The translations under genes were made by a program, and so were the position numbers. This document shows, one piece after another, positions 1-5,990 of a DNA stretch of 7,629 bases; positions within the stretch are counted from its first letter, which is position 1; every line of letters begins with the position of its first letter. The notes under the pieces are model-generated. The model searched no databases. It saw only the letters and a program-made list of their open reading frames with translations, and had not been told where the DNA came from. Source of the stretch: Gammaproteobacteria bacterium (GTDB lineage Bacteria > Pseudomonadota > Gammaproteobacteria > Pseudomonadales > Azotimanducaceae); NCBI GenBank assembly GCA_002712135.1, contig PASO01000003.1, forward strand, positions 1 to 7,629, read 5' to 3'.

Positions 1-56
1 TCGAATCGGGCTTTCTTGTTTTGGGCGATTGTTCCTGGGTTAGCTTTCTTGGCCAT
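1..56 (-). CDS. smpB: SsrA-binding protein SmpB, N-terminal fragment (runs off the left edge)
   Basis: SmpB binds tmRNA (SsrA) and brings it to stalled ribosomes for trans-translation and tagging of the unfinished peptide. Only the first 18 codons are in the window. They read MAKKANPGTIAQNKKARF, and the stretch TIAQNKKAR matches the conserved start of SmpB (E. coli has TIALNKRAR at the same place). I chose the ATG at 56-54 because it gives the usual MAKK start and has a GGGGA Shine-Dalgarno-like sequence about 6 nt upstream. An in-frame ATG at 62-60 would add two residues but directly abuts that sequence. The gene diverges from the transporter gene at 201, and smpB beside ratA-rnfH is the standard gammaproteobacterial neighbourhood, which supports the call. 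The rest of the gene cannot be judged. Confidence 0.9.
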   Translation of the reverse strand, partial: MAKKANPGTIAQNKKARF

Positions 57-77
57 GATCATCCCCGCAGGGGCGCT

Positions 78-105
78 ATTATAGGCTGCAAGGCATCAAT
101 GTACA
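78..105 (-). promoter_or_regulatory. Candidate sigma-70 promoter of smpB
   Basis: On the minus strand there is a perfect TATAAT -10 hexamer (83-78). A TGTACA hexamer (105-100), 4 of 6 to TTGACA, lies 16 bp upstream. The start point would be near 71, leaving a leader of only about 15 nt that begins within the CCCC-GCA-GGGG palindrome at 63-73. The -10 match is strong and the -35 match is moderate. No expression evidence is available from the sequence alone. Confidence 0.5.
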
Positions 106-200
106 GAATGGCAGACCAACTAGTTGAGGCATAGCAATAAATCCACGACAATAAGATGATGACAAACGCACTGAAATTGGGAAAAAAATAAAGGAGCACT

Positions 201-1562
201 ATGGTCAGGACTGACTCAATCCACGGTATGTGGTCCTCGCGCCTAATGTTTATCCTGGCCGCGTCAGGCTCCGCTGTCGGTCTTGGCAACATTTGGCGAT
301 TCCCTTACGTTGCAGGCGAAAATGGGGGTGGTGCCTTTGTTCTGGTTTACCTTGGGTGCATATTCCTTATTGGTATACCCATCATGGCCTCGGAGATTCT
401 CTTGGGGCGAGCAGGGCGACAAAGCCCAATCAATACGATGCGTAGCGTTGCAATTGCCTCCGGTGCCAGTTCTCGGTGGCAGATTATTGGATGGATGGGT
501 GCATTCGCTGGGTTCATGATTCTTTCCTTTTACGCGGTCATTGCGGGATGGGTGCTCTCCTATGTGATTCTGCTTGGCAGCGGCGTGTTCGTTGGCGCGG
601 ATGCGGATCTTGCAAATGACACTTTCTCCGGATTCATAGGTAATCCCTGGTCAGTGGTAGGGTGGTTCACTGGTTTCATGGTGCTTACAGTTTTTATTAC
701 GGCAAGGGGTGTTGGCAAAGGGCTTGAAACCACGGTGAAGTATCTAATGCCAACCTTGTTCGCACTGTTAATCATTCTCATGATATACGCAGCGGTCACG
801 TCCGGCCACTTTATCGAGGGCGTAGTGTTCTTGTTCTCGTTCGAGCTTGAAAAGCTGACTTGGGATAGTGTGCTGATCGCTATGGGCCAGGCGTTCTTCA
901 CATTGAGTCTGGGGATGGGAGCGATAATGGCTTACGGTGCGTACATGCCTAAGAGTGCATCAATTATTGGTACAGCTACCACTATTGCATTAATGGACAC
1001 GGGGGTTGCGCTAATGTCTGGGCTGGTCATATTCCCATTGGTATTTGCTAATGGCCTTGAGAGTAGTGCTGGTCCTGGGTTGATGTTTGTTACGCTACCG
1101 CTTGCGTTTGGTCAAATGGCCAGCGGTCAGTTCTTTGGTTGCGTATTCTTCATTCTCGTAGCCTTCGCGGCGATTACTTCAGCCATCTCATTGGTGGAAC
1201 CCGCAGTCGCGTGGATTGTAGAAAGATTAAAGACGACGCGGGTGGTCGCAGCACTATTGGTTGGGACTCTGGTTTGGTTGCTTGGGCTGGGTAGTGCGTT
1301 TTCTACCAATGTTTTGTCAGATTTCTATATTGTTGGTGAGATGACATTTCTCGATACCATAGATTATGTAACCAACAATATTGTTTTGCCACTGGGTGGA
1401 ATCTTTATCGCGTTGTTCGCCGGTTGGGTACTGGACAGCAAAATTCTTGATGAAGAAATGAAAAGGGACTTGTTTTACTTTCCTGCATGGCGATTCCTGA
1501 CTCGATTCATGGCGCCGGTGGCTGTTGCTATTGTATTCGTCATGACAATCCTACAGAACTGA
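201..1562 (+). CDS. Sodium-dependent transporter, neurotransmitter:sodium symporter (NSS/SNF) family
   Basis: This is an inner-membrane secondary transporter that most likely couples Na+ entry to uptake of an amino acid or similar amine. The substrate cannot be read from the sequence. The protein has 453 aa and is almost entirely hydrophobic segments, about the length of the short bacterial 11-helix members such as MhsT. TM1 carries the unwound family signature GSAVGLGNIWRFPY (residues 23-36) followed by AGENGGGAF. TM6 has FFTLSLGMGA (232-241), and TM8 has AAITSAISLVEP (323-334), matching the Na2-site A..TS residues of LeuT. An acidic residue, D266 in TM7, lies in the region that makes bacterial members chloride-independent, so I infer chloride independence. 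The ATG has AAGGAG 4 nt upstream. The stop overlaps the ratA start (TGATG), implying co-translation with ratA. Family call is firm, substrate unknown. Confidence 0.95.
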   Translation: MVRTDSIHGMWSSRLMFILAASGSAVGLGNIWRFPYVAGENGGGAFVLVYLGCIFLIGIPIMASEILLGRAGRQSPINTMRSVAIASGASSRWQIIGWMGAFAGFMILSFYAVIAGWVLSYVILLGSGVFVGADADLANDTFSGFIGNPWSVVGWFTGFMVLTVFITARGVGKGLETTVKYLMPTLFALLIILMIYAAVTSGHFIEGVVFLFSFELEKLTWDSVLIAMGQAFFTLSLGMGAIMAYGAYMPKSASIIGTATTIALMDTGVALMSGLVIFPLVFANGLESSAGPGLMFVTLPLAFGQMASGQFFGCVFFILVAFAAITSAISLVEPAVAWIVERLKTTRVVAALLVGTLVWLLGLGSAFSTNVLSDFYIVGEMTFLDTIDYVTNNIVLPLGGIFIALFAGWVLDSKILDEEMKRDLFYFPAWRFLTRFMAPVAVAIVFVMTILQN

Positions 1563-1993
1563 TGCGAAGCATTGATCGGTCGGCGCTTGTACCCTATTCC
1601 GCCGAGATCGTTTTTGATGTCGTAAATGACGTGGAATCTTATCCATCTTTTTTGCCTTGGTGTTCTGGTAGCGAAGTGCTGTGTCGCTCGCCGCACGAAG
1701 TTGTTGCCAGGTTGTACATATCGGGTGCGGGGATGCAAAAGAGCTTCACTACAAGGAATAGGCTCTATTCGCCGGTTAGGATCGATCTGGCCCTGGTAGA
1801 AGGTCCTTTCACAGGCTTCGACGGCAGTTGGCTGTTTACCCCGATCAGTGATTTAGGATGCAAAATTGAGATGTCATTGACATTCGAATTGGATAGTTCT
1901 TTGCTCAATGCGGCATTTGCGAAGGTATTTAATCCAGCAGCAGACAAACTTGTAGATGCGTTTTGTGGTCGAGTGGAGCAGCTACATGGCTGA
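1562..1993 (+). CDS. ratA: RatA/COQ10-type START-domain protein (ubiquinone-binding family)
   Basis: This is a 143-aa protein of the polyketide cyclase/START-like family that includes mitochondrial Coq10 and E. coli RatA (YfjG, PasT). In that family Coq10 binds ubiquinone and aids respiration. RatA was described in E. coli as an inhibitor of 70S ribosome association and also linked to stress resistance, so the physiological role is debated. Visible marks are the family motif YPSFLPWCSGSEVL (residues 27-40), GPFTGFDGSW (81-90) before the last strands, and a C-terminal helix with F..R (134-137). I chose the ATG at 1562, which overlaps the transporter stop. An in-frame ATG at 1487 lies inside the transporter gene and would add 25 residues with no family resemblance. 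There is no clear Shine-Dalgarno sequence, so translation probably depends on reinitiation after the transporter. rnfH follows with an 8-nt overlap. Confidence 0.92.
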   Translation: MRSIDRSALVPYSAEIVFDVVNDVESYPSFLPWCSGSEVLCRSPHEVVARLYISGAGMQKSFTTRNRLYSPVRIDLALVEGPFTGFDGSWLFTPISDLGCKIEMSLTFELDSSLLNAAFAKVFNPAADKLVDAFCGRVEQLHG

Positions 1994-2261
1994 AGTAGAG
2001 GTGGCGTGTGTCATGGGTGGAAATACAGTGATCAAAAAGTTGTCCGTGGCAACGGGAACGACTCTTGGTAAGGCGATTATGCTCTCAGGAATAGAGAAGG
2101 ACTTACCAGACCAAGATATCTCGGCTGCTGCGAAGGGAGTTTTTGGGGTGGTGCGCGATGAGAATTGGCAACTTGCAGATGGTGACCGCGTCGAAATCTA
2201 CCAGCCTTTGAAGTTCGATCCGAGGGAGGCGCGAAGGCGGAGAGCAGCTAAGCAGGAGTAG
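1986..2261 (+). CDS. rnfH: RnfH family protein (ubiquitin-like beta-grasp, UPF0125)
   Basis: This is a 91-aa cytoplasmic protein of the RnfH family, a small beta-grasp (ubiquitin/ThiS-like) fold whose biochemical role is not settled. The name comes from its occurrence in some rnf electron-transport operons. Its pairing with ratA is conserved across gammaproteobacteria. The diagnostic C-terminal block is clear: GVFGVVRDENWQLADGDRVEIYQPL, then DPREARRRRA. The start at 1986 has TGGAG 7 nt upstream (1974-1978) and gives MAEVEVACVMGG, the usual position for the first strand. An in-frame ATG at 1956 would add 10 residues inside ratA and is less likely. The gene overlaps the ratA end by 8 nt and the convergent bamE end by 14 bp. 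Confidence 0.93.
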   Translation: MAEVEVACVMGGNTVIKKLSVATGTTLGKAIMLSGIEKDLPDQDISAAAKGVFGVVRDENWQLADGDRVEIYQPLKFDPREARRRRAAKQE

Positions 2262-2592
2262 ATTGCTCATTCTCGGTAGGCAGCAAGTCGCTTTCAAAGT
2301 AACTTAGCTTATCATCGAGGAAAAATAGAATTAGCGCCTGACGCTGGGTTTCCCCGCCAGCAACCTGCACCGTGTAAATGTAGTCCCAACGGTTTTCGTT
2401 CAAGGAATCATCTATAACCGGATTTCCGAGTACAAATCTGACCTGACTTTTCGTCATTCCAGGCTTCAGTCGGTCGATCATCGATTGACTGATAACATTT
2501 CCTTGTTGCACATTAATCCGGTGTACACCAGGGAATCGAAGCGTTGAGCAGCTTGCAAGCACCAATAATGAGAGTATTACAAAATATTTCAT
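2248..2592 (-). CDS. bamE: Outer-membrane assembly lipoprotein BamE (SmpA/OmlA)
   Basis: BamE is a small lipoprotein of the BAM complex. It sits on the periplasmic face of the outer membrane and, with BamA and BamD, helps insert beta-barrel proteins. The product has 114 aa against 113 in E. coli. Residues 1-14 form a short signal peptide ending in the lipobox LASC with acylated C15. Ser at +2 suggests outer-membrane sorting by Lol. The mature part carries the family blocks INVQQGN (26-32), LKPGMTKSQVRFVLGNP (42-58) and NRWDYIYT (67-74). The start at 2592 is the only one giving a full signal peptide. Its ribosome-binding site is weak. The gene is divergent from fur, as in Pseudomonas (omlA-fur), and its last 14 bp overlap rnfH tail to tail. 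Confidence 0.96.
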   Translation of the reverse strand: MKYFVILSLLVLASCSTLRFPGVHRINVQQGNVISQSMIDRLKPGMTKSQVRFVLGNPVIDDSLNENRWDYIYTVQVAGGETQRQALILFFLDDKLSYFESDLLPTENEQSTPA

Positions 2593-2621
2593 AACTGCTA
2601 TATGCTCACTCTGTGTTTAGG

Positions 2622-2636
2622 TAGAATGCGATTCTA
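2622..2636. promoter_or_regulatory. Perfect inverted repeat TAGAAT-GCG-ATTCTA in the bamE/fur spacer
   Basis: The 83-bp divergent spacer contains TAGAATGCGATTCTA, with 6-bp perfect arms around GCG. Ignoring one mismatched pair, the symmetry extends to 19 bp (2620-2638). Each arm read outward is TAGAAT, a 5 of 6 match to the sigma-70 -10 hexamer, so the same repeat could supply the -10 of both bamE and fur. I see no good -35 for either. Its position suits an operator, but the match to the Fur box GATAATGATAATCATTATC is poor and mostly at the outer ends. The binding protein is therefore unassigned. Confidence 0.4.
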
Positions 2637-2675
2637 TCTTCCCTAATTCTTCATCACCAGATTTTTAATATTGAG

Positions 2676-3098
2676 ATGAACGAGTCAAAAGAACTCAAAG
2701 AACATGGATTAAAAGCGACGGCTCCTAGGCTTAAAATCCTCGAACTGATGGAAAGTTCTCAGATACGCCATTTAAGTGCTGAGGATATCTATAAGCTTCT
2801 GATAAATAGTAAGTTCGAAATTGGTCTTGCGACCGTTTATCGAGTATTGACTCAATTTGAGTCGGCAGGAATCGTGATTCGACATCACTTTGAAGAGGGC
2901 CATTCGGTATTTGAGCTAGCCGGCGAAGCTCATCATGATCACATCGTTTGTGTTCGATGTGGCCGAGTTGAGGAATTTCACGATTATGAAATTGAGAACA
3001 GACAACGGATGGTTGCAGAAAGGTTAGGGTTTGAGTTAACTGATCACAATCTCAACATGTATGGCCTGTGTTTATCCTGCAAATCAGATTACTCCTGA
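2676..3098 (+). CDS. fur: Ferric uptake regulator Fur
   Basis: Fur is a dimeric cytoplasmic metalloregulator. With Fe2+ bound it represses iron-acquisition genes at Fur boxes. The protein has 140 aa. The N-terminal winged helix includes GLKATAPRLKIL (11-22), HLSAEDIYK (32-40) and the recognition region GLATVYRVLTQFE (50-62). The metal-binding half has HHFEEGHSVFEL (70-81), HHDHIVCVRCG (87-97) and LCLSC (131-135). The two CXXC pairs (C92/C95, C132/C135) are the structural zinc site of the Fur superfamily. The overall pattern fits Fur better than Zur or PerR, though these cannot be fully separated by reading alone. The start MNESKELKEHGLK matches the family. Only a weak GAG directly precedes the ATG. 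The gene diverges from bamE and converges on recN with a 10-bp overlap. Confidence 0.95.
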   Translation: MNESKELKEHGLKATAPRLKILELMESSQIRHLSAEDIYKLLINSKFEIGLATVYRVLTQFESAGIVIRHHFEEGHSVFELAGEAHHDHIVCVRCGRVEEFHDYEIENRQRMVAERLGFELTDHNLNMYGLCLSCKSDYS

Positions 3099-4744
3099 GC
3101 GCTTGTCAACATCTGTTTTGCATGGGCCAGAGACTGGTCAGTCATCTCGATGCCGGCCAACATCCTCGCGATTTCGGCGACTCGCTCATCTCTAGCTAAA
3201 GCAACCACGTTAGTTGTGGCATTGTCTTTAATGACCTGAAGATGGTGGTGCCCTTGCACTGCGACTTGCGGGAGGTGAGTAACGCAGACGATCTGTGTTT
3301 TGGTACCCAGATTCTTAAGTAGCGAACCTACGACCTCCGCAATCGCACCTCCAATACCAACATCTACTTCATCGAAAACAAGAGTTGGCACTTGGGATGT
3401 ATCCGCAGTAACTACTTGAATCGCGAGGCTAATGCGTGACAATTCACCCCCTGACACTATTTTCGCGAGAGATTGATTTGGCTGTTTATTGTTCGTGCTT
3501 ACGAGGAATTCAACATCTTCAGCCCCACTCGCATAAGGGCGTTCTGGAGTTCTCGGCTTTAGTTGAACGCCAAAGTCGGACTCCGACATCCCAAGCTCCC
3601 TTAGCTTGTTGGTGACGGCCGACTCGAGTTTTTTTGCCGCACTTTGCCTTCTGTTAGTAAGCTGTTTGGCGGTTGCCAGATACTTTTCTCTTAAGCCTTC
3701 AAGGTCGACTTGTAAAGTGGCTACCTCAACGTCAGCGTTCTTCATGGTATCGATTTCTTTGGAAATTCCTTTGGTGAGTTCGGGTAGTTGGTCTATCTCT
3801 ACGTGATGCTTTCTCGCGATATCGTAAATTGACGAAAGTCTAGCCTCCACTTTTTTGAGTTTTGCGGGGTCGACGATGAAGCTATCGACTGCGGACTGCA
3901 GCTCATTGATAGCCTCGTCAATCTGAATCTGGCTGCTACGCAATAGTTCGATAACGCTAGTCAGATTTTTATCGTCAATGATAGCGAGATGATCTATTGC
4001 ATGAGCTAACATTGCGCTAACGTTATTGGAGTCATTATCTCTGCAAAGCTCGATGGCTTGGTTACATCTGAAGTGGATGTCTTCAGCATTCGATAACCGC
4101 TTTTGTTCTGCTTCTAGACCTTTTGCTTCGCCCGAGGTAACACTAATAGCTTGTAGTTCCTCCAGCTGATATTCTAGCAACTGAAGTTTTGAGCTTTCTT
4201 TCCCGGCGGTGCTGATTAGCTGCTGTAGTCTCGATTCCTTATCCTGGAATTCTCTGTGAAGTTCGCTGATCTCGGAGGTCAGGTCTTTGTGCATTCCGTA
4301 CTCGTCTAAAAGCCGCCTATGCGTCTCCTGAGATAGCAGTGATTGATGTTCATGCTGGGAGTGGATATCTGCAAGCAGACTCCCGATTTGACGCATATCT
4401 GATAGGGTGCTTGGCGAACCATTAATAAATCCTCTGGATCGTCCATCTCGAGTTAGTACTCGGCGCAGGATACAGGTGTCTTCGTCCTGTAACTCGCGTT
4501 CTGATATCCATTGTCGGGCTGATTCGTTTCCATAGATGTCGAAAGTAGCAATGATTTCAGCGCGATCAGAGCCGGTTGAAATCAGTGAGGCATCTGCTCG
4601 GCTACCGAGTGTAAGTGCCAGAGCGTCCAGCATTATAGATTTTCCAGCGCCCGTCTCTCCTGTGACAACAGACATACCATCGTTTATCTCAATATCGAGT
4701 TCCCTGACGAGGGTGAAATTGTGAATGTTTAAGTTACGCAGCAT
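3089..4744 (-). CDS. recN: DNA repair protein RecN (SMC-like ATPase)
   Basis: RecN is an SMC-like ATPase that acts with RecA in repair of double-strand breaks, probably by holding DNA ends or sister duplexes together. The product has 551 aa against 553 in E. coli, so it is full length. The N-terminal half-domain starts MLRNLNIHNFTLVRELDIEI with Walker A GETGAGKS (29-36) and the HSQHEHQSLL block (128-137). A coiled-coil region spans roughly 150-375. The C-terminal half-domain has the ABC signature SGGELSRISLA (431-441), Walker B TLVFDEVDVGIGG (454-466) and the switch histidine in CVTHLPQVA (H490). In E. coli recN is strongly LexA-controlled, but I find no CTGT-N8-ACAG box upstream here. There is no clear Shine-Dalgarno sequence before the ATG at 4744. 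The last 10 bp overlap fur. Confidence 0.97.
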   Translation of the reverse strand: MLRNLNIHNFTLVRELDIEINDGMSVVTGETGAGKSIMLDALALTLGSRADASLISTGSDRAEIIATFDIYGNESARQWISERELQDEDTCILRRVLTRDGRSRGFINGSPSTLSDMRQIGSLLADIHSQHEHQSLLSQETHRRLLDEYGMHKDLTSEISELHREFQDKESRLQQLISTAGKESSKLQLLEYQLEELQAISVTSGEAKGLEAEQKRLSNAEDIHFRCNQAIELCRDNDSNNVSAMLAHAIDHLAIIDDKNLTSVIELLRSSQIQIDEAINELQSAVDSFIVDPAKLKKVEARLSSIYDIARKHHVEIDQLPELTKGISKEIDTMKNADVEVATLQVDLEGLREKYLATAKQLTNRRQSAAKKLESAVTNKLRELGMSESDFGVQLKPRTPERPYASGAEDVEFLVSTNNKQPNQSLAKIVSGGELSRISLAIQVVTADTSQVPTLVFDEVDVGIGGAIAEVVGSLLKNLGTKTQIVCVTHLPQVAVQGHHHLQVIKDNATTNVVALARDERVAEIARMLAGIEMTDQSLAHAKQMLTSAQE

Positions 4745-4762
4745 GGTCGATTTCAGCAGTGG

Positions 4763-4768
4763 TTTATA
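4763..4768 (-). promoter_or_regulatory. Possible -10 element of recN
   Basis: The minus strand reads TATAAA at 4768-4763, a 5 of 6 match to TATAAT, 18 bp before the recN ATG. The implied transcript would have a leader of about 12 nt without a Shine-Dalgarno sequence. No convincing -35 lies 16-18 bp upstream. The hexamer sits in an imperfect inverted repeat, GTTTA-N9-TAAAC (4762-4780), so a regulator could bind there. This is a weak call. Confidence 0.3.
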
Positions 4769-4812
4769 GTTGCATTAAACTGAACCTTGTGGGCTCAGGC
4801 AATCATCTAAGA

Positions 4813-4845
4813 CAAATTTGTTTGGGCCGCTATGCAAATTTGTTT
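4813..4845. repeat. Two tandem copies of CAAATTTGTTT, 22 bp apart, in the recN/hrcA spacer
   Basis: The 11-mer CAAATTTGTTT occurs at 4813-4823 and again at 4835-4845. Each copy contains the perfect palindrome CAAATTTG, and in the first copy the symmetry reaches ACAAATTTGT (4812-4821). The 22-bp period is about two helical turns, so both palindromes face the same side of the DNA. The second copy ends 5 bp before the candidate hrcA -35 hexamer. The arrangement resembles a two-site operator or a phased AT-rich upstream element. It does not resemble CIRCE, a LexA box or a Fur box. Confidence 0.6.
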
Positions 4846-4850
4846 TTGCG

Positions 4851-4879
4851 TTGAAAGCACTGTCGAATCCGTATATGTT
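4851..4879 (+). promoter_or_regulatory. Candidate promoter of hrcA
   Basis: TTGAAA (4851-4856, 4 of 6 or better to -35) is followed after 17 bp by TATGTT (4874-4879, 4 of 6 to -10). Transcription would start near 4886, giving a leader of about 20 nt. The GTTGAAA sequence also resembles a sigma-32 -35, but no CCCCAT-like -10 follows at the right distance, so I favour a vegetative promoter. The match is modest. Confidence 0.35.
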
Positions 4880-4906
4880 GATCAGACGAGATAGCGACGG
4901 TATGTG

Positions 4907-5944
4907 ATGAAAACCGAAATCAGTGAAAAGGCACAGTATCTCCTAAAGACCTTGGTCGAACACTATATAGAGGGTGGACAGCCTGTGGGCTCCAAGACAC
5001 TTTCTGATCATTCGGGCTTGCCTGTTAGTCCCGCAACTGTCCGGAATATCATGTCTGATCTCGAGAATCTAGGGTTTGTCGCTTCGCCTCATACGTCCGC
5101 AGGAAGAGTACCTACTGCCCAAGGATATCGATTCTTTGTAGATAGCCTAATTACGGTGTCACCGTTGGCATCGTTTGATATAGAGAACCTGAATAAGAAC
5201 CTCGATCCTGACATGTCGTCCCATGAATTGGTCGAGTCAGCATCTGGAATATTGTCTGAGATCACTCACATGGCGGGATTGGTGACGTTGCCGAAAAGGG
5301 ACCAAACACAACTAAGACATGTTGAGTTTCTGAAACTTAACGACAATCGCGTGCTGGTTATTCTTGTGCTTGATGATCACGAAGTACAAAACAGAGTGAT
5401 CTATACCAAGGAGTCTTACTCGGAAGTTCAATTGAAGGAAGCAGCAAACTTGATTAATCGGCACTTCATGGGGCATGCACTGAGTCTCATTCGTTCCAAA
5501 CTGATCACCTCAATGAAAAGTGATCAGGAAAATATGAACTCCCTGATGCAGACCACACTCGAAGTCGCGGAGCAGGCATTTGACGCGAAACAGGAAGCAG
5601 ATTTCGTGGTCGCAGGTCAGGAGAATCTCATAGAGATGGCCGAAGACCAGGCGCTTAATGACATTCGTGAACTGTTTAAAGCCTTCTCTCTCAAGGGCGA
5701 CATTTTGCACCTGCTTGATCGATGTATTGACGTAGAGGGAGTTCAGTTGTTCATCGGCGCAGAATCGGGCTACCAACTGCTTGATGAATGTACCGTAGTC
5801 ACTGCGCCATACCAGGCGGATGGGGAGCAAATTGGTGTGCTAGGTGTAATTGGACCCACACGCATGGCCTATGAAAGAGTGATACCGATAGTCGACGCAA
5901 CGGCACGATTGTTGGGCGCAGCGATGGATTATTCTCGTCGATAG
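4907..5944 (+). CDS. hrcA: Heat-inducible transcription repressor HrcA
   Basis: HrcA represses chaperone operons by binding CIRCE operators and is kept active by GroEL. The protein has 345 aa, a normal length. The N-terminal winged helix carries GSKTLSD (28-34), SPATVRNIMSDLENLGF (41-57) and SPHTSAGRVPTAQGYRFFVD (60-79), all family hallmarks. The later domain ends with the conserved GVIGPTRMAYERVIPIVDAT (313-332). I chose the ATG at 4907, with a weak GACGG 6 nt upstream. A GTG at 4904 directly before it is in frame and possible. hrcA lies first in the hrcA-grpE-dnaK group, 82 bp before grpE, and is divergent from recN. No intact CIRCE (TTAGCACTC-N9-GAGTGCTAA) is present in the window, so autoregulation is not shown. 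HrcA is absent from enteric bacteria but present in several other gammaproteobacteria. Confidence 0.96.
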   Translation: MKTEISEKAQYLLKTLVEHYIEGGQPVGSKTLSDHSGLPVSPATVRNIMSDLENLGFVASPHTSAGRVPTAQGYRFFVDSLITVSPLASFDIENLNKNLDPDMSSHELVESASGILSEITHMAGLVTLPKRDQTQLRHVEFLKLNDNRVLVILVLDDHEVQNRVIYTKESYSEVQLKEAANLINRHFMGHALSLIRSKLITSMKSDQENMNSLMQTTLEVAEQAFDAKQEADFVVAGQENLIEMAEDQALNDIRELFKAFSLKGDILHLLDRCIDVEGVQLFIGAESGYQLLDECTVVTAPYQADGEQIGVLGVIGPTRMAYERVIPIVDATARLLGAAMDYSRR

Positions 5945-5961
5945 CACTTTACCAAAAAAAA

Positions 5962-5990
5962 CCTTGAATGCTTATATCAAGTCCCCATAT
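5962..5990 (+). promoter_or_regulatory. Sigma-32 (heat-shock) promoter upstream of grpE
   Basis: CCTTGAA (5962-5968) and CCCCATAT (5983-5990) match the RpoH consensus CTTGAAA / CCCCATNT. There are 14 bp between CTTGAA and CCCCATAT, within the usual range and close to the E. coli groE and dnaK promoters. The expected start is near 5996, giving a leader of about 30 nt before grpE. The -35 overlaps an inverted repeat, CTTGA-N9-TCAAG (5963-5981). Known from E. coli: this promoter class is read by sigma-32. Inferred: grpE and dnaK are induced by heat through it. Confidence 0.85.

Noticed and set aside
124..157. Promoter for the transporter gene, TTGAGG (124-129) and TAAGAT (152-157)
   Set aside because: The 22-bp gap is too long for sigma-70, and no better pair stands out in the spacer.
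560..901. A 113-codon open frame antisense to the transporter gene
   Set aside because: It lies wholly within a clear NSS gene, has no ribosome-binding site or family resemblance, and is a by-product of codon bias on the coding strand.
1487..1561. A 25-codon N-terminal extension of RatA
   Set aside because: It would lie within the end of the transporter gene, and its residues (cysteine-rich, no family match) look like an out-of-frame reading. The start at 1562 gives the family length.
2242..2268. Terminator from GAGCA (2242-2246) and TGCTC (2264-2268) at the rnfH/bamE junction
   Set aside because: A 5-bp stem with a 17-nt loop and no U-tract is too weak to support termination.
2619..2637. 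Shared 8-mer AGGTAGAA in the bamE/fur spacer and the grpE/dnaK spacer (6630-6637)
   Set aside because: A single 8-mer coincidence in 7.6 kb is expected, and the two sites have different symmetry.
2620..2638. Fur box for autoregulation
   Set aside because: Fewer than half of the 19 positions match the Fur consensus and the central bases are wrong, so it is reported only as an unassigned palindrome.
2253..3097. Matching ends of RnfH and RecN, both finishing CAGGAG plus a stop at a convergent junction
   Set aside because: The shared stretch is only two codons and the family tails differ before it, so chance is sufficient.
5510..5830. A 106-codon open frame antisense to hrcA
   Set aside because: It is fully inside a well-supported hrcA and resembles no protein I know. 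No promoter or ribosome-binding site supports it.
5941..5974. CIRCE-like half-sites ATAGCACTT (5941-5949) and GAATGCTTA (5966-5974)
   Set aside because: Each matches a CIRCE half at 7 of 9 positions, but they are 16 bp apart instead of 9, and the left one lies over the hrcA stop codon. HrcA operators have a fixed gap, so I do not call it.
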